A DNA stretch of 64,000 nucleotides from Takakia lepidozioides (lineage: Eukaryota > Streptophyta > Takakiopsida > Takakiales > Takakiaceae). A program made the position numbers and the translations under genes. The stretch spans positions 48,961,053 through 49,025,052 of the forward strand of contig CM060732.1 of assembly GCA_030704615.1 (NCBI GenBank), read 5' to 3'. The notes below the pieces were generated by a model. The model had not been told where the DNA came from and made no database searches. It saw nothing but the letters and a program-made list of their open reading frames with translations. Numbering within the stretch: position 1 is the stretch's first letter; each line of letters opens with the position of its first letter. Shown in pieces: positions 32,363 through 45,049 of this stretch.

Positions 32363-32743
32363 TCAGGGAAAAGAATGGGTAGTTGAGGATGTCGGCTCTC
32401 CAGGGCCAGAAAATGCAGATTGTGTGCAATGGAGCCCGCGTTTCAATGACCACGTCCAGGCCGCACCCATGGCATCATCAGACTCCTCCTTGGCTTCCTC
32501 CTTTTCTCCGGCAGGTGCAGCAACAGCACCTCCACCTCCACCAGCGGAAGCCACCACAACACCGCCGCCGCTGCCTCCGCCTGATGGCACAGATGCAAAC
32601 TTTTCCCTGCCGGAAGCAATCACCTCCGTAATATCTTTACCATCCAACTCCTTCAGCAAGAAGGATATTCTTTCGTCATCGGCTTCCGCACCGGCGGTGG
32701 CGCGTAATGCACAAGTTGGCAGTGACCAGTATGCTCCGGGCAT
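32363..32743 (-). pseudogene. 60S acidic ribosomal protein P2 fragment
   Basis: The minus-strand frame reads [20 protein letters not shown], then [20 protein letters not shown], a Gly/Ala-rich hinge and [12 protein letters not shown]. This is the P2 stalk protein from its first third to just before the end. The normal N-terminus is missing, and the invariant acidic tail that should end in GFSLFD is replaced by [10 protein letters not shown]. It is a truncated copy, perhaps captured by or inserted into a transposon. It cannot make a normal stalk protein. Confidence 0.8.
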
Positions 32744-33368
32744 ATACGTTCAACCTAGGCACTGGAAGGCGCCGCCATTGTCACACCGTCAGCCTTATGA
32801 TGGCAACCACGATGACAACGCTGATAGACAGTAGAAGGCTTCACCGCGCTTTCCAACCATCGCTCCAGTGGCCAAACTTACATCTTTTTAAGTAAAAATT
32901 ACCTGAACATAGATAATCACTTCTCTCACTTTCAAAACAAAAACCACAAGTGCTAAAACTAAACTCACCTCTGGCACTCACAGAAACAAGCTCATCTCTC
33001 TCGAGTGATAGGAAAGCTAAAGGACACACACTCTTAACACAAGAAACATGAAATCCATCGCTATCACTCTTTAAGATAATAGTCGAGCCAGGGGCACCCC
33101 AAGCTATGGGGACTCCACCCCACAACAACCTATACCCCTACATAAGCACACTCAGATTCTAAAGCATGAAAGAGCTCGGTCGCGCAGGCTCAACTCGAGA
33201 GAGATGAGCTGCGCGACTGACGCTCTCGTGAAGATAAGATGGTTCAGGTGTCAAGCTCAAACTTGACACTTGACTTAACACTTGAACTAAATCCAAGTGT
33301 TAAATACAAATAACTAGTTTTATTCTAGTTAGTTTCACACTGTGTTTATTTAACTTGACAGCCGCTTC
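32744..33368. other. No recognisable gene; left flank of the 14.3-kb element
   Basis: AT-rich sequence with a small inverted repeat near 33310-33335 (AACTAGTTTTATTCTAGTT). No coding potential was recognised. Confidence 0.4.
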
Positions 33369-34920
33369 CACCAGTCCGCCAGTAACCACTAACCACCATG
33401 TAACCCTCTGCAACCCTCTGCAACCCATGACCCTCTATAACCCTCACCACCATGTAACCCTCTGTAACACCGCAGAGTGTCACCCCCACCCCTATGTAAC
33501 CCTCAACCCATGTAACCCTCTGTGACCCTCTGTAACCTATGTAACCCTCTGTAACACTGCAGAGTGTCACCCTCACCCCCATGTAACCCTCACTCCATGT
33601 AACCCTCTGTGACCCTCTATAACCCTCACCACCATGTAACCCTCTGTAACCCATGTAACCGTCTGTAGCACATTCCACATAACTGTGGAGAAGACCAAAG
33701 CGGGTGTGAAATATACTACGGCCTACGTTGTAGGACATTCCACATAAATGTGGAGGATACCACAGTTCACCGTAGGTTGCTTGTGGTCAGTATCACGATC
33801 TAAAGACACCTAAACACAATTCCAAAGCATCATGGCAACAACCTGCTCATGACATGAAGAACTGACTAAGCATGGCTAGAACAACAGATAGAATGAGCAG
33901 ATGCAACGACAATTCAAAATTACATAAGTGCTTCATTGCCCAAATACACTTCAGTTTGACATCAAAGAGTCTAAGTTTGAGTTTGAGTTTGAGATCAAAG
34001 ATCTGAGTCTGAGGCAGAGGCAGAGGCCAGGCTGCGCAATGCAGCCCAGCACGGAGGTTCAGCCTAAAGCTCCAAAAAACGACATTTGTTTGTTTTCCAA
34101 GAGAGTGTCACCCTCACTCCATGTAACCCTCTGTAACCCGTTGAAACCAATGTAACCCTCTGTGACCCTCTGTAACCCTCACCACCATGTAACCCTTTGT
34201 AACCCATGTAACCGTCTGTAGCACCGCAGAGTATCACCCTCACCCCTATGTAATCCTCACTCCATGTAACCCTCTGTAACCCGTTGTAACCCGTTGTAAC
34301 CCATGTAACCCTCTGTGACCCTCTGTAACCCTCACCACCTTGTAACCCTCTGTAACACCGCAGAGTGTCCCCCTCACTCCATGTAACCCTCCGTGATCCT
34401 CTGTAACCCATGTAACCCTCTATGACCCTCTGTAACCCTCACCAGGTGTAAGCCTCACCACCATGTAACCCTCTGTAACCCGTGTATCCCTCTGTAATAC
34501 CGCAGAGTATCACCCTCACCCCCATGTAACCCTCACTCCATGTAACCCTCTGTGACCCTCTGTAACCCTCACCAGGTGTAAGCCTCACCACCATGTAACC
34601 CTCTGTAACTCGTGTATCCCTCTGTAACACTGCAGAGTGTCACCCTCACCCCTATGTAACCCTCACTCCATGTAACCCTCTGTAACCATTTGTAACCCAT
34701 GTAACCCTCTGTGACCCTCTGTGACCCTCTGTAACCCATGTAACACTCTGTGACCCTCTGTAACCCTCTGTAACACCGCAGAGTGTCATCCTCACCCCCA
34801 TGTAACCCTCACTCCATGTAACCCTCTGTGACCCTCTGTAACCCATGTAACCCCATGACCTCTGTAACCCTTTGTAACCTATGTAACCCTCTGTTACTCC
34901 GCGGGGTGTAACCCTCACTC
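33369..34920 (+). repeat. Left terminal array of GTAACCCTCTG repeats
   Basis: Short units (CCCTCTGTAACCC, CATGTAACCCTC, CACCGCAGAGTGTCACCCTC) recur in higher-order blocks of roughly 100-200 bp. The array mirrors 46390-47685. A unique stretch of about 350 bp (33760-34100) interrupts it. More degenerate GTGTAACCC units continue inside the element. Confidence 0.9.
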
Positions 34921-35476
34921 CATGTTATCCCGCATCATGTAACCCTCCCATTATGTGATCCCATGTAATCCCCACCATATGTAACCCGCATCGTGTAACC
35001 CCAATGCAAGCTTGTATCATGTTATTCCATGTACCCCTCTCCGTGTAACTCCAGTTTCTCGTGTAACCCCATCATCCCTGTAACCCTCTGCACGTCAGCC
35101 CTTGTAACTCCGCCTTGTGTAACCCTCATTGTGTAACTCTCACATTGTAACCCCGATACTGTGTCAATCCCCTCCATGTAACCCCTGATCGTGTCATTCC
35201 TAGCTCGTGTCACCCCATCCTTTATCCCCAACGCATGTCACCCCTGTTCGTGTAGCCCCTTGGTGCCTAGCAAAAATTGGCGGGCTCCGAGAGGTGTCAG
35301 ATATTTTGAATTCAAACCTGGGTTACACGATTCGGTGACATCAAAACCCACGTGTAACTCCATCATCGCGCGTCATTCTCACCAGGTGTGCAGACGTCGT
35401 GCGGTCCCGAGGGCTCCGCTGCGTTGCCTGTGTGTATTCTGTGATTTGTACTGTACTAGTGGTACTGTTGCCGGTA

Positions 35477-38159
35477 ATGGCGTGTGCTGCCGCGAAGGTG
35501 CTAGACGAGGAATGCAAAGCAGCATTGGAATCAAATGGTTTGAAAGACGAGGCGGGAGAACTCTATCATTTGCAGCATTTGGTATCTCATTTGAAATGCA
35601 TCCTACAGCTGCCCATAGACAGGCTTTTCAATCACACAAACCTCCATTGGATACGCCAGGTTTCCCAGGGAAAAGGGAAACGGATATCCATCGAAGTAGC
35701 TGTTGTTCCATGGTCTCGCATTCCTGATTTTCTGGAGGGAGAAAGGAGTAGAGTGGATGGGAAGACCCAATTTTATGTTCAAGATTGAAGGTACCGTGAG
35801 TTGCCAGATCTGACGACACCGCGTGCAAACAGTTATTGTCAGTGGCATAAGTACGTCACTTACGAGGGTTGTATAACATTCCCAGCCCCACTTCTTTCTG
35901 CTGGCCTAGCAAAGTCGTATATGGCGATAACCCTCCTCGCTTTGTATGCTTTCTTTGCAGGTACCACTGCTGCTACGGCCCGGTAGATAGGCGCACGGAC
36001 CCGCCGATTGTGAAGAACAAAGAAAAACCGATAGCAGTATCTGATAATCAAAAACCAGTCAAGCGAATCAGACGTAAGGCAACGGATTTTGGAGAGTCAT
36101 ACAAACGTGGATGTACGTGTAGCTTCAAAGTTGGCCAGTGTTTTCTAGATCCAGAGTTGGCAATCATCACATACTTCCAGAAACAGCATGTGGATGCAAA
36201 AGGAAACCCATGTCATGGTTCAACTGACCCCTCTTCCCATTTTGACTTCTTCAGAGCAAACCAGATTGGAGGCCAAATGCTTTTGTTGTCAACGATGCAG
36301 ACGCAGAAATCAATGCTATCAGGTACACGGCTAGAAGTTACAATGTTCTGAGTCACACAGTAATTTACACTACAAGTTGCATGCATGAGGGGTTTCATGG
36401 ATCGGGCTACACCGCTGCTAGTTACACTGAGAATCACAGTAAGAGTTAAATTGCCAGTTACATGAGGGGTTACATGGATTGGGTTGCAGTGTTGTCTGTT
36501 ACACTGAGGGTTACACTATCAGTTAGGCAGATGGTTACACTGCCTTGAGTTGGACGGAGGGTTACACTGTTGTGAGTCCGACAGAGGGTGAACATTGACG
36601 TCAGGGATCTTCCTCGCAATCCAAACAGCATTGCTGATAAATTCCTCCTGTCGTACATTCCTTTTGAAGCCTTATGATTTCAAGTTATCTCTATACCAAT
36701 AGTGGGTTAGAACAGGACCCACGAGTTCGCTGATCAGCCAATCAATTCTCCTGCCATCAAGCCTTTGCTTTCCCGAGCGTAAACGAGCCTTCAAATTTCC
36801 GTGCCAAGATTCAATTGCGGCATTAGTATCCTGACTTGCATGGGGAATATTTCGAGCCACCGTGATCCACATGCTTAGTTTTGGGACCCATTCCATTCTG
36901 ATGTAATGTAGGAAGTCACGCGCAAGCGGATAGGAATAATGCAAATCTTCCAGTCGCTCCAGCGCCCACTCTTCTGGGGTGACTCCCACACAGGCGTTAA
37001 TGCCGTACATTACGTCGCCAAGCTGTTTCAAAACAGCATTGCGAGTGTATGGATCGGGCATCTTACGCCACGAATGTTTCAGCCAAGCGCGGCGAACATG
37101 CCAAAGGCATAGAAATATCGCTACGTCCCCAAACGATTCCCTGCACGCACACACATCAAATGCCACCCAATCCATCAGTGTAACTCCTTGCAGTGTAACT
37201 CTTAGCAGTGTAACTCTTGTCAGTGTAACTCCTTGTCAGTGTAACTCCTTGCAGTGTAACTCTTAGCAGTGTAACTTTTATTAGTGTAACTCTTCGCAGT
37301 GTTACTCTTAGTAGTGTGGCTCTTTGAAGTGTGACTCTTCGTAGTGTGACTCTTAGTAGTGTGACTCATGTAACCCCCTCGTGCATCTGGTCATGTAACT
37401 ATCAGTGAAACTCACAGCAGTGTAACCCAACGCATATAACCCCTCGCAGCGTTGTAACGCAATCCATGTTACACCGTGTAACTCTCAGAGTGACCCAACC
37501 CATATAACCCTCTGCGATGCTCCCAGTGTAACTCACAGGCTATAGCAGTGTAACCTAATCCATGCAAGACTGCAGATGACACGCCGTGTAACTCCCAGTG
37601 TAGTGTTCAAACGGCCGGTCGAAGCTACACAATCTATGCACTTGCAACCACCTGGGCTTGTTGCGATTGTCCATGGGCTTTGAAGGGTAACTTGTGCAAA
37701 CATCAAATCCGCGTTCTTCAATTGATGAAGCCAAATCTGAAGGAAGGGCTTATTGTGAAGCTCTGTGGCACAAAGCTCGGGACCATTCATGGAGGTCTTG
37801 ACATGTTGATGAAATCGGAACTTCCAGATATTGATGTAGAGGAGGAAGTTGTGAATCTAGCAGAGCCTACGGAGTGCTCAGCATCATCCCAACGTGGTCG
37901 GCAGGAGCCGTTAGATGTTTCATCAATTGAATCTGAGATGAAGTCCCTGTCGCTTCTTGGCAATGAGAGTGAAACAATGCGCAAACATCTACTTGCCGAG
38001 CTTCGTTGTGTTCGTGGGAGGCTGTCCACTTTACAAGTCAGAATCGACAAAGGTCTGTTGCACCGTCTTCAGGCAGTTCCATTCATAAAAAATGATGATG
38101 GAAACAACATGTCCCTTGCCAGGAAAATGGAATTTGTAGACCGGTTCCATAGTAAGTGA
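35477..38159 (+). pseudogene. Broken SWIM-type MULE transposase of the 14.3-kb element
   Basis: Proposed start ATG at 35477. Exon 1 ends at 35790 after an in-frame TGA (35786-35788). Exon 2 (from 35961) carries KRGCTCSFKVGQCFLDPEL ... GNPCHG, a Cys/His DNA-binding module, then PDWRPNAFVVNDADAEINAI, a block typical of MULE transposases. The next exon, starting GDVAIFLCLWHVRRAW, lies on the opposite strand (37142-36600). The last exon (about 37640-38159, plus) has the SWIM finger CDCPWALKGNLCKH and a Ser/Glu-rich tail ending FHSK. The central catalytic part between the zinc module and the DADAEIN block is missing, so this copy cannot act alone. Confidence 0.78.
36600..37142 (-). pseudogene. Inverted transposase exon
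   Basis: On the minus strand an acceptor (GTGTGTGCGTGCAG) precedes ESFGDVAIFLCLWHVRRAW. The frame runs on through NIPHASQDTNAAIESWHGNL to a TAA at 36676-36674, after which it stays coding-like (GFKRNVRQEEFISNAVWIAR). It would fit exactly between AEINAI at 36.32 kb and the SWIM exon at 37.64 kb, but it points the wrong way. GTGTAAC-type repeats flank it on both sides, in opposite orientations. Confidence 0.8.
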
Positions 38160-39282
38160 CCATTGAGTCCATTGGCAATGACACTTATTTTGTGATCACC
38201 AGGTTTAATATGAAGTACATGTTTGTTCATGGGTTGTTATTCACTTTGCCATTCCATCCACATTCAACCTATGTAACCCACTCAATGGGACACCCATGGG
38301 CCGGGGTGACACAACGCAGGGTTACACCGTCTGGGGTTTCATAATGTAACATAGCTCTACTTAGTGTAACTCGCATCTGTGGTACTCCACGTGCAGTGTA
38401 ACACAGACGAGTGTAACCCTCTTCAGTGTAACTCCAAGTGTAACTGCAATGTAACTATCAACAGTGTAACCCAGTATGTAACCCCATAGAATATTGCTGT
38501 CAGTGAGTGGTGTAACTCTAAGAATTATAAGTCGATGACTACAGTGTGACTACAGGGTCAGGGTTAGTCTGCCGGGGTTACATGACCCTTCAATACAGAG
38601 TGGGAAGACGCTGAAGTCGAGCACCTTTAGTCGCCAACACTAGCCCCTGTATGTGTAACTCCTCTATGTGCAACCCCTCTATGTGTAACCCACCCTGCAT
38701 GTGTAACCTATATATGTGTAACCCCTCTATGTGTAAGCACTTTAGGTGTATCCCACCCTGTATGGGTAACCCCTCTATGTGTAACCTAATTTGTGTGTAA
38801 CCCACCCTGTATATGTAACCCATGGACGTGTAATCCATGAGATAGATAATCATTCCGTTCAACCTATGTTATGGACCAGTGTAGCCCTCCGGAGTGTAAC
38901 TTGTTGTTGTGTAACCCCAAGAAGTATGTATCCCGACCACATGTAACCCCCACTGTTGTCACCCCATCGCATGTAACCCATTGTACAATTTGGGGTGCAT
39001 GTTGTAAACCCCGATGCTCCATCACCCCATCTTATGTATCCCCACGACACGTAGCCCTTGTATAGGCAACCCTGCCCACTGTCACTGTGCACAGTGTAAC
39101 TTAGAACTGTGTAACCCTGAGTGTAACCTAGAGTGTTGTAACTCCAAGAAGTATGTAGCCCGACTAGATGTTACCCCCACTATTGTGACCCCATCGTCTG
39201 TAACCCATTGTACATAGCCCTCATGTATGTAACCCCATGTAGTATAACTCTGAGAACTTCAGTGCACAAAAACTTCAGTGCG

Positions 39283-39321
<39 letters not shown>

Positions 39322-39670
39322 AACAACAAGTGAGCATAGTCGAGGTGGGGTTACATGCCACGAAACTCTACTGTTTCAGCTACGTGACCCTGACATAGCC
39401 AGGAAGGCCCAACCATGTAACCCTAAGAGGCCCATTGCATGTAACCCATAAGTGTAACCCCACGTTGTGAGACCCGGCACGGTGTAACCCATCACTTATG
39501 TGTGAACCCACAGAGTGTAAGCTTATTGCCCCAGGGCCCCAAGGTGTACCCAAGTACTTGTCTATGACTCCACTTCATGTAACCCAATAAGGTGTAACCC
39601 CATGTAAGCCCATTGCATGAAACCCAAACTGTGAACACATAGAAGCAAAAAATGCATCAAGAGACGCTAT
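38160..39670. repeat. Degenerate GTGTAACCC repeats between the two genes
   Basis: No gene is seen. Units of the GTGTAACCC/ATGTAACCC type are scattered across the stretch, with a run of 38 A at 39283-39320. This is the space where the transposase (plus) and Ulp1 gene (minus) converge tail to tail. Confidence 0.8.
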
Positions 39671-42600
39671 TTATTTCTTTGGCCATTTGACCAAGTCTTT
39701 GTCCATCTCGTCACACAACCAACTAATCATATGAGTACGGGAAGCTATCATGGTTGACTCGTCGAACCAACTTGCAGTAAACGCCCGCCTATGACGGGTT
39801 CGATCTTCTGTGGTTTTCACATTGAACTTCCACTCCAAGTAAAATTGCACAAAACAAAGTGCATAATAGCCGCACTCCCAACAGATCCGTTGCTGGGGGA
39901 CACTGGCCTCAAACCATTCCATCCTCTCCATGATGTAACTAAAGTCATCAGATCTAGGCATGCAATCAAAGAACGCTATGGCAAAATTTCGCAAAATTCC
40001 TTCAATGAGTTTGGGTCGGGCAATGGTTTTATGGGAGTCCAAATGTACTATCCGACCTCGGCGCTCTAAAACAACAACACTCCAGTGATCACTGCAACAC
40101 AAACAAAGCCGTAACGTCAGAATAGAAAAAAAACTCTCCAATGAAACCCATTGTGGTGTAACCCAGTAGTGTAACCCTTTGTACTGTAACTCTAAACGGT
40201 GTAACACAACTAGTCAGCAGTGCAAATCCAAACTAGTGCAACTCAGTGTAGAACAGAGGAGTGTAACCCAACATGATCAGTCAACACTCAAATTACTTAC
40301 TCGAAGACAATAGGGATGACAACCACGTCCACAAGATCTTGATTCTTTGGGAACACCATCCCTTGGGCATCCTGAGTGTACCATTCTTGCACCAATCCGA
40401 ATAGCGTCTGCAGATCGTTACCATTGGTACGCATGACATGCCACTGGAAAGGAGCACATATGACAAACTCAGGTGCGATAGCCTTAAACAATTTGGCCTC
40501 CAGAAGTTTGTTGTAACCCGAGAGCAATGCATCTGTGACAGTTGCTCTTATTTTATACATCGGCTCAAAATCTGTTTCTTCCAAGTAAAACTGTAATGGG
40601 GTAGAAGCCAGGAAGGCATCGCCATAATAAAACTTCACTTCGGGCGCCCCAGGAGGGTCCGACACCATTCTGAACTTCGTCAAGTACCGTTGTTTTAGTC
40701 TGCACAACAAACCGCACATTACGAACATTACGATGCATCATACAAGAGTTATAATCAATATTCGCAATCAGAGAGGATCAAAGTACAATGAGGTACCTCG
40801 AACGCTCCCGCAAGTGCTTGGCAAGGACCTCTTGCTGCTGGAACAACGTCAACCTCGGAGACCCCTGCACTTTTGCCTTTCGATTTGGTTCGCTGTTTTT
40901 TGGGTGCGACAAGAACAGGTACTTCTTTGTCAGCGCTAGGGGGTTCAGCCAACCACTTTCTTTGAGCAGGCGGCCGTTTTGACCTCCTGGGATTCTCTGC
41001 AACCCTGACAATGCCACCGGTAGGGAGAATTTTTCGGCTAGAGGTGACAATGCCGCCGGTAGGGGGAGTTTCTGGGCCAGAGGCGCCTTGTTCTGAGTTT
41101 GCTGCAAGTGCTGAAGACTGCCCTCCCTCGTCTGAGACGTGCTGGGGAGGTGACTGACCAAGGCAGAAGTGTCATAGCTCACCTCCTCGGTGCTGCCCTG
41201 TCAGTGTCACCCTTCTGTTCAGACCCCTTGTCAGAGTCACGCTTCTCAGTGTGACCCTTATCTTCGGCTACCTCCTCAGTGTCACGCTTCTCAGTGTGAC
41301 CCTTCTCTTCGGCTACCTTCTCAGTGTCACTATTCTCAGTGTCACCCTTCTCTTTGGCCGCCTTATCAGTGTCACTCTTTGCAGTGTCACCCTTCTCATC
41401 GGGTTCCTTCCTAGTGTTACCGTGTTGAGTAACATTCTTTTGTGTGTCACCCTTGGCAGTGTCACTCTTCCCAGTGTCACGATGCTCCGCAACATCTTCT
41501 CTCTTCTGCGTGACTCTCCCAGTGAAACGCTTCTCAGTGTGACCCTGCTCTGTGTCACCCTTCCAACTGACAACCTCCTCGGTGACACCCTTCCCCGTGT
41601 CCACCCATGTCGATGTCACTCTTCTTTGCATCAACCTCCTCAATGCCATCCTTGACTGTGTCGCCCTTCTCTCGCACTGTCACCCCCAAGACCATGTTGA
41701 CTAGCGGAAGAGCATCATCCGTCGCGACTAGTGGCCGTGGCAAAGGAGTGTCACCCTCCACGACTAATGGTAGTGGAGTGTCATCCATGGCAGTGTTACA
41801 CTCACGGACATCTGCCATGTGGGTTGGCTGTGGGGTGTCACCCCTACCAGTGTAACCCATGTCAATGTCACTCTCAACGGAAGTTACAGTGTTCACGGGC
41901 AACGGTGTGTCACCCACGACAATGTCCTCACGGCAGTGTCAGCCACACCGGTATCCGCAGTTCACCCACCCTGAGGTGGCAGTGTAACCCTCCTTCCCTG
42001 TTGCTCATCTCTGCGCAGTGTCACCCTCAGGTGCAGTTTAACCCTCGGTTTCAGGGCCTCCTCCCCTTGCAATGTCACCCTCCGCATCAATGTGACCCAC
42101 GAAGGCTCGGTGACTGTCTGTCTGCTCAATCCCCCGGACAATGTCACCCTCAATACTTAGATCTTCGGTCTGCATCATTCGAACAATGTCATTTTGAGAG
42201 AGGTTGACCACATGATCCTCACAAAATACTTACATTGTTGCATGGAGGGTTCAACCCAACATCTCCAGATTCAAAGTCATATACAGACTCTGGGTCAAGT
42301 GGGTCCCCCGGTTCTCGATTAAGACCTCCAAAAGATGACTGGGGCTGCGGACACAAGAGGTTCGCAATTGGGTGTTCCACCTTGATGTATCATCTTCAGT
42401 ATCAGTATCAGAATTCACGAGCAAATCCCACGTCAAGTCTGCTAGGTTCACCCCTAAGTGCAGCTGGGTTGAGTACAATTCACCAACCTGCGACAAAGAT
42501 ACAACGACAGATTGACTTGGAATGATGTCCTCATCATGTACATCGTCGCTTTGCGGGGCGGAAATTGAATGAAGACGAGGTTTAACCATCTCCTCATCCT

Positions 42601-45004
42601 GTAACACAGAGGGGCCATCATTCGTCTGCGCGCCCCCTGTATCGCATTGTAGAGGGGCCCCATACACAACTTCGTGAAGCTCACGTTGAGCCTCAAAAAG
42701 GTTTTTGAATGCATTGGCGACTTGATTGGTCATGAGCTCGGACTCATCTGCATCGGGGAAAAGACAAAGGTTTTTAGTCGTGGAACGAGGTTTTTGAAAG
42801 TGCAAGGGTTACACTATGTAAGGGTTACACAGACTAGGACAAGACAGTGGTTCGGATTACACGATGTGGGTTACCCACCCTGTTAGAGACAGTAGTTTGC
42901 ATGGGTTACACTACCTGGGTTACACCAGTGAGATTACACAACGAGAGGGTAACAAATCTAGGGTAACACAACGAGGGGTAACATTAGGGGTACACTGATT
43001 ACATGGTTACATACTTCGAGGGTTACACTGATTACAGGGTTACACACAGCGAGGGTTACACTGAGTACAGGGTTCCACATAGCAAGGGTTACACTGATTA
43101 CAGGATTACACACAAATGGGTTACATGACGAGAGGGGTGACAGTGGATGGAGTAACACTTACAGAGATACCAAGGCACTACAGACCCAGGTCTCTCATAT
43201 ACTAGATGCCCAAACGCGCATTGAAGTCCATTTCTGTTGGTGATTCACTGAAGAGGGCACAACACCAAAGCTGGATAAACGATTCTTTTTGATGGATCGC
43301 AAAGTGATGGGCGGCGCGACGACGGCTTGCCTTGCAAAACTGTATAGCTCCGTTAATCTTAACTGACCTGTCACCCACTCTTCTGTACTCAAACTCGATC
43401 TTAAGTCCTCGAGCTCAGAATCAAAGGTCGCAATTCCGTCACCAGGTTGTGCAAAGTACATCAGACTAAAGCCGTAATAATCATCGACCAGGTCCTTCAC
43501 CTTTGAGGCCGTAAGAGCACTTTCCATAAGGTCAGTTGTGAACCCCAACCTGGGATGCGTTTGGGAAACTGACCTGCCATGATTTCTTACATCGTTGTGG
43601 GCCATAATTCTCAAAAGGAGTGGTGGCGGTCCAATGTGCGGTTTGGTGAGATTCTCCATTTGACTAATCAATCCTTCCGCAAAACCGCGAAGGAATTCCA
43701 ACGGATCTGGAACAACTAAACCTTTGATTCCATCTACAGTAATAGTGATGACAAGAGGATTTGAAGTTCTGGCATCGTCAAGGTCGGTATTACCAACAGC
43801 TGGTTCGTCCATCGTGTCATCATCATGTGAGGCTTGACTCTCTCAATGGACTCGTGTAAGTCTCCCACCTTTTTTCTTTTTCTGCTTTGGTATGTCAGAA
43901 TGCCCAATGCTCTCCAAATACTCCTTCACCCGATTCAATTCTTCTATCATAACGACCATGATCCGGCTGGGCTGTAAATGCCTTGTGGGCAGCAACAACA
44001 CTGCCCATATCATCGCTTCTAAGATGATGTCGAGCTCCTGGCGCAATACAGCGTGAAGGTGTACAACACGAGAGAAAAGGGTTACAACACGAGGGGTTAC
44101 ACATGAAAAATGGGTTACAAGGAAGGTGGGCTCACGGGGTTACATAGAGTGGGTTACACACCATAGGGATTTTTTAAAAGGGGTCCTCTGTGGGTGGGTT
44201 ACACTCTGGGTTACACGCCACAGGAGCGACAAGGGGGGTAGCACAAAGGGTTACACGGATAGACAAGAGCCCGAAATTTGAAAAACAGAGAAATGGCAGG
44301 GAATCTAACTTGATTGTCCGTCGATAGAACCCAACTTGATTTTGCAGCTGTCGCATGGACTGCGCCCTCGCCTCGCGCAACAAATTCTTGGAATGCCGGC
44401 CAAAACCCCTTCTCATTGACATTCGGAAATGGGAACTGAGGAATAAGGCCATGCGGCAGCAGAAGGATTGAGCCTGGAGTTCGCTTTCGCAAGATGAACC
44501 TTGAGCTCCGGTTTCCCCGGTTTCCAATGTTGATTTTCTTTGCAATAGGGACAGGTAGAGGCGGCTCAATCGCCGCTTGTCTCTCTCGTTAGGAACCTGC
44601 CGAACAGAAGGACTAGGGACAGAAATAGTAGGAGCACCAGAAGATGGAACCTCTGTAGCAGAAGTAGCCGAAGAAGATACAACAATAGGCACTTCAATAG
44701 GATATGCAATCTTACCCAAAGCCACCCTATTTTACAGAATCCATGCATGATATGCATCAACATAAGAAGCTGGAACAAAATTCACCACATTTTCAACAGC
44801 CATGGCATGCTTGAGCTCCGCATCAGGAAACGGTTTTGTTCATTTCGGTCTGGCCATACATTCGGCCGTTCCATCGACAATATGCCGATTCAATCTGCTC
44901 TTATCTACCTTTACTTCCCCACAGTAAGGACATTTGAACTTAGGCCGGCCCTTTGCTCCCTCCACCTTGGCCTCTCTACACCTGGTGTGGTAGTATGCGA
45001 TCAT
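39671..45004 (-). pseudogene. Multi-exon gene with C-terminal Ulp1 (C48) protease domain, decayed
   Basis: Candidate start ATG at 45004-45002, followed by a Cys/His module (KCPYCGEVKVDKSRLNRHIV ... ECMARP). Coding-like blocks follow at 45004-44330, 43812-43195, 42805-42251, 41917-40778, 40699-40301 and 40091-39671. The last intron (40300-40092) joins cleanly to DDHWSVVVLERRGRIVHLDS, then VPQQRICWECGYYALCFVQF. His (HW), Asp (LDS), Gln (PQQ) and Cys (ECGYY) are the Ulp1 active-site residues. Ulp1 proteases cut SUMO conjugates; their role in MULEs is not known. In-frame TGA (44842-44840) and TAA (44734-44732) suggest this copy is dead, although its catalytic exon is intact. Confidence 0.75.
41180..42150 (-). 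repeat. GTGTCACCC minisatellite inside the Ulp1 gene
   Basis: Units of about 12-30 bp built on CAGTGTCACCCTTCTC keep the minus-strand frame open from 41649 to 41179. They encode a charged repeat (KGDTEKRDTEEVAEDKGHTE and similar). Outside the coding blocks the element's repeats are of the GTGTAACCC form. The variant within the gene replaces Tyr/Leu-type codons by Asp (GDT). Confidence 0.75.
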
Positions 45005-45049
45005 TGTAGCATGCTCATGCTCAATGTACCCTCTTCAAGTGATCAAATG

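Noticed and set aside
32363-32743. Functional ribosomal protein P2 gene
   Set aside because: The N-terminus and the invariant acidic C-terminal tail are missing.
33369-34920. GTAACCC repeats as an interstitial telomere
   Set aside because: Plant telomeres are CCCTAAA/TTTAGGG. Here the units are of mixed length, and the array is mirrored at the other end of a 14-kb element.
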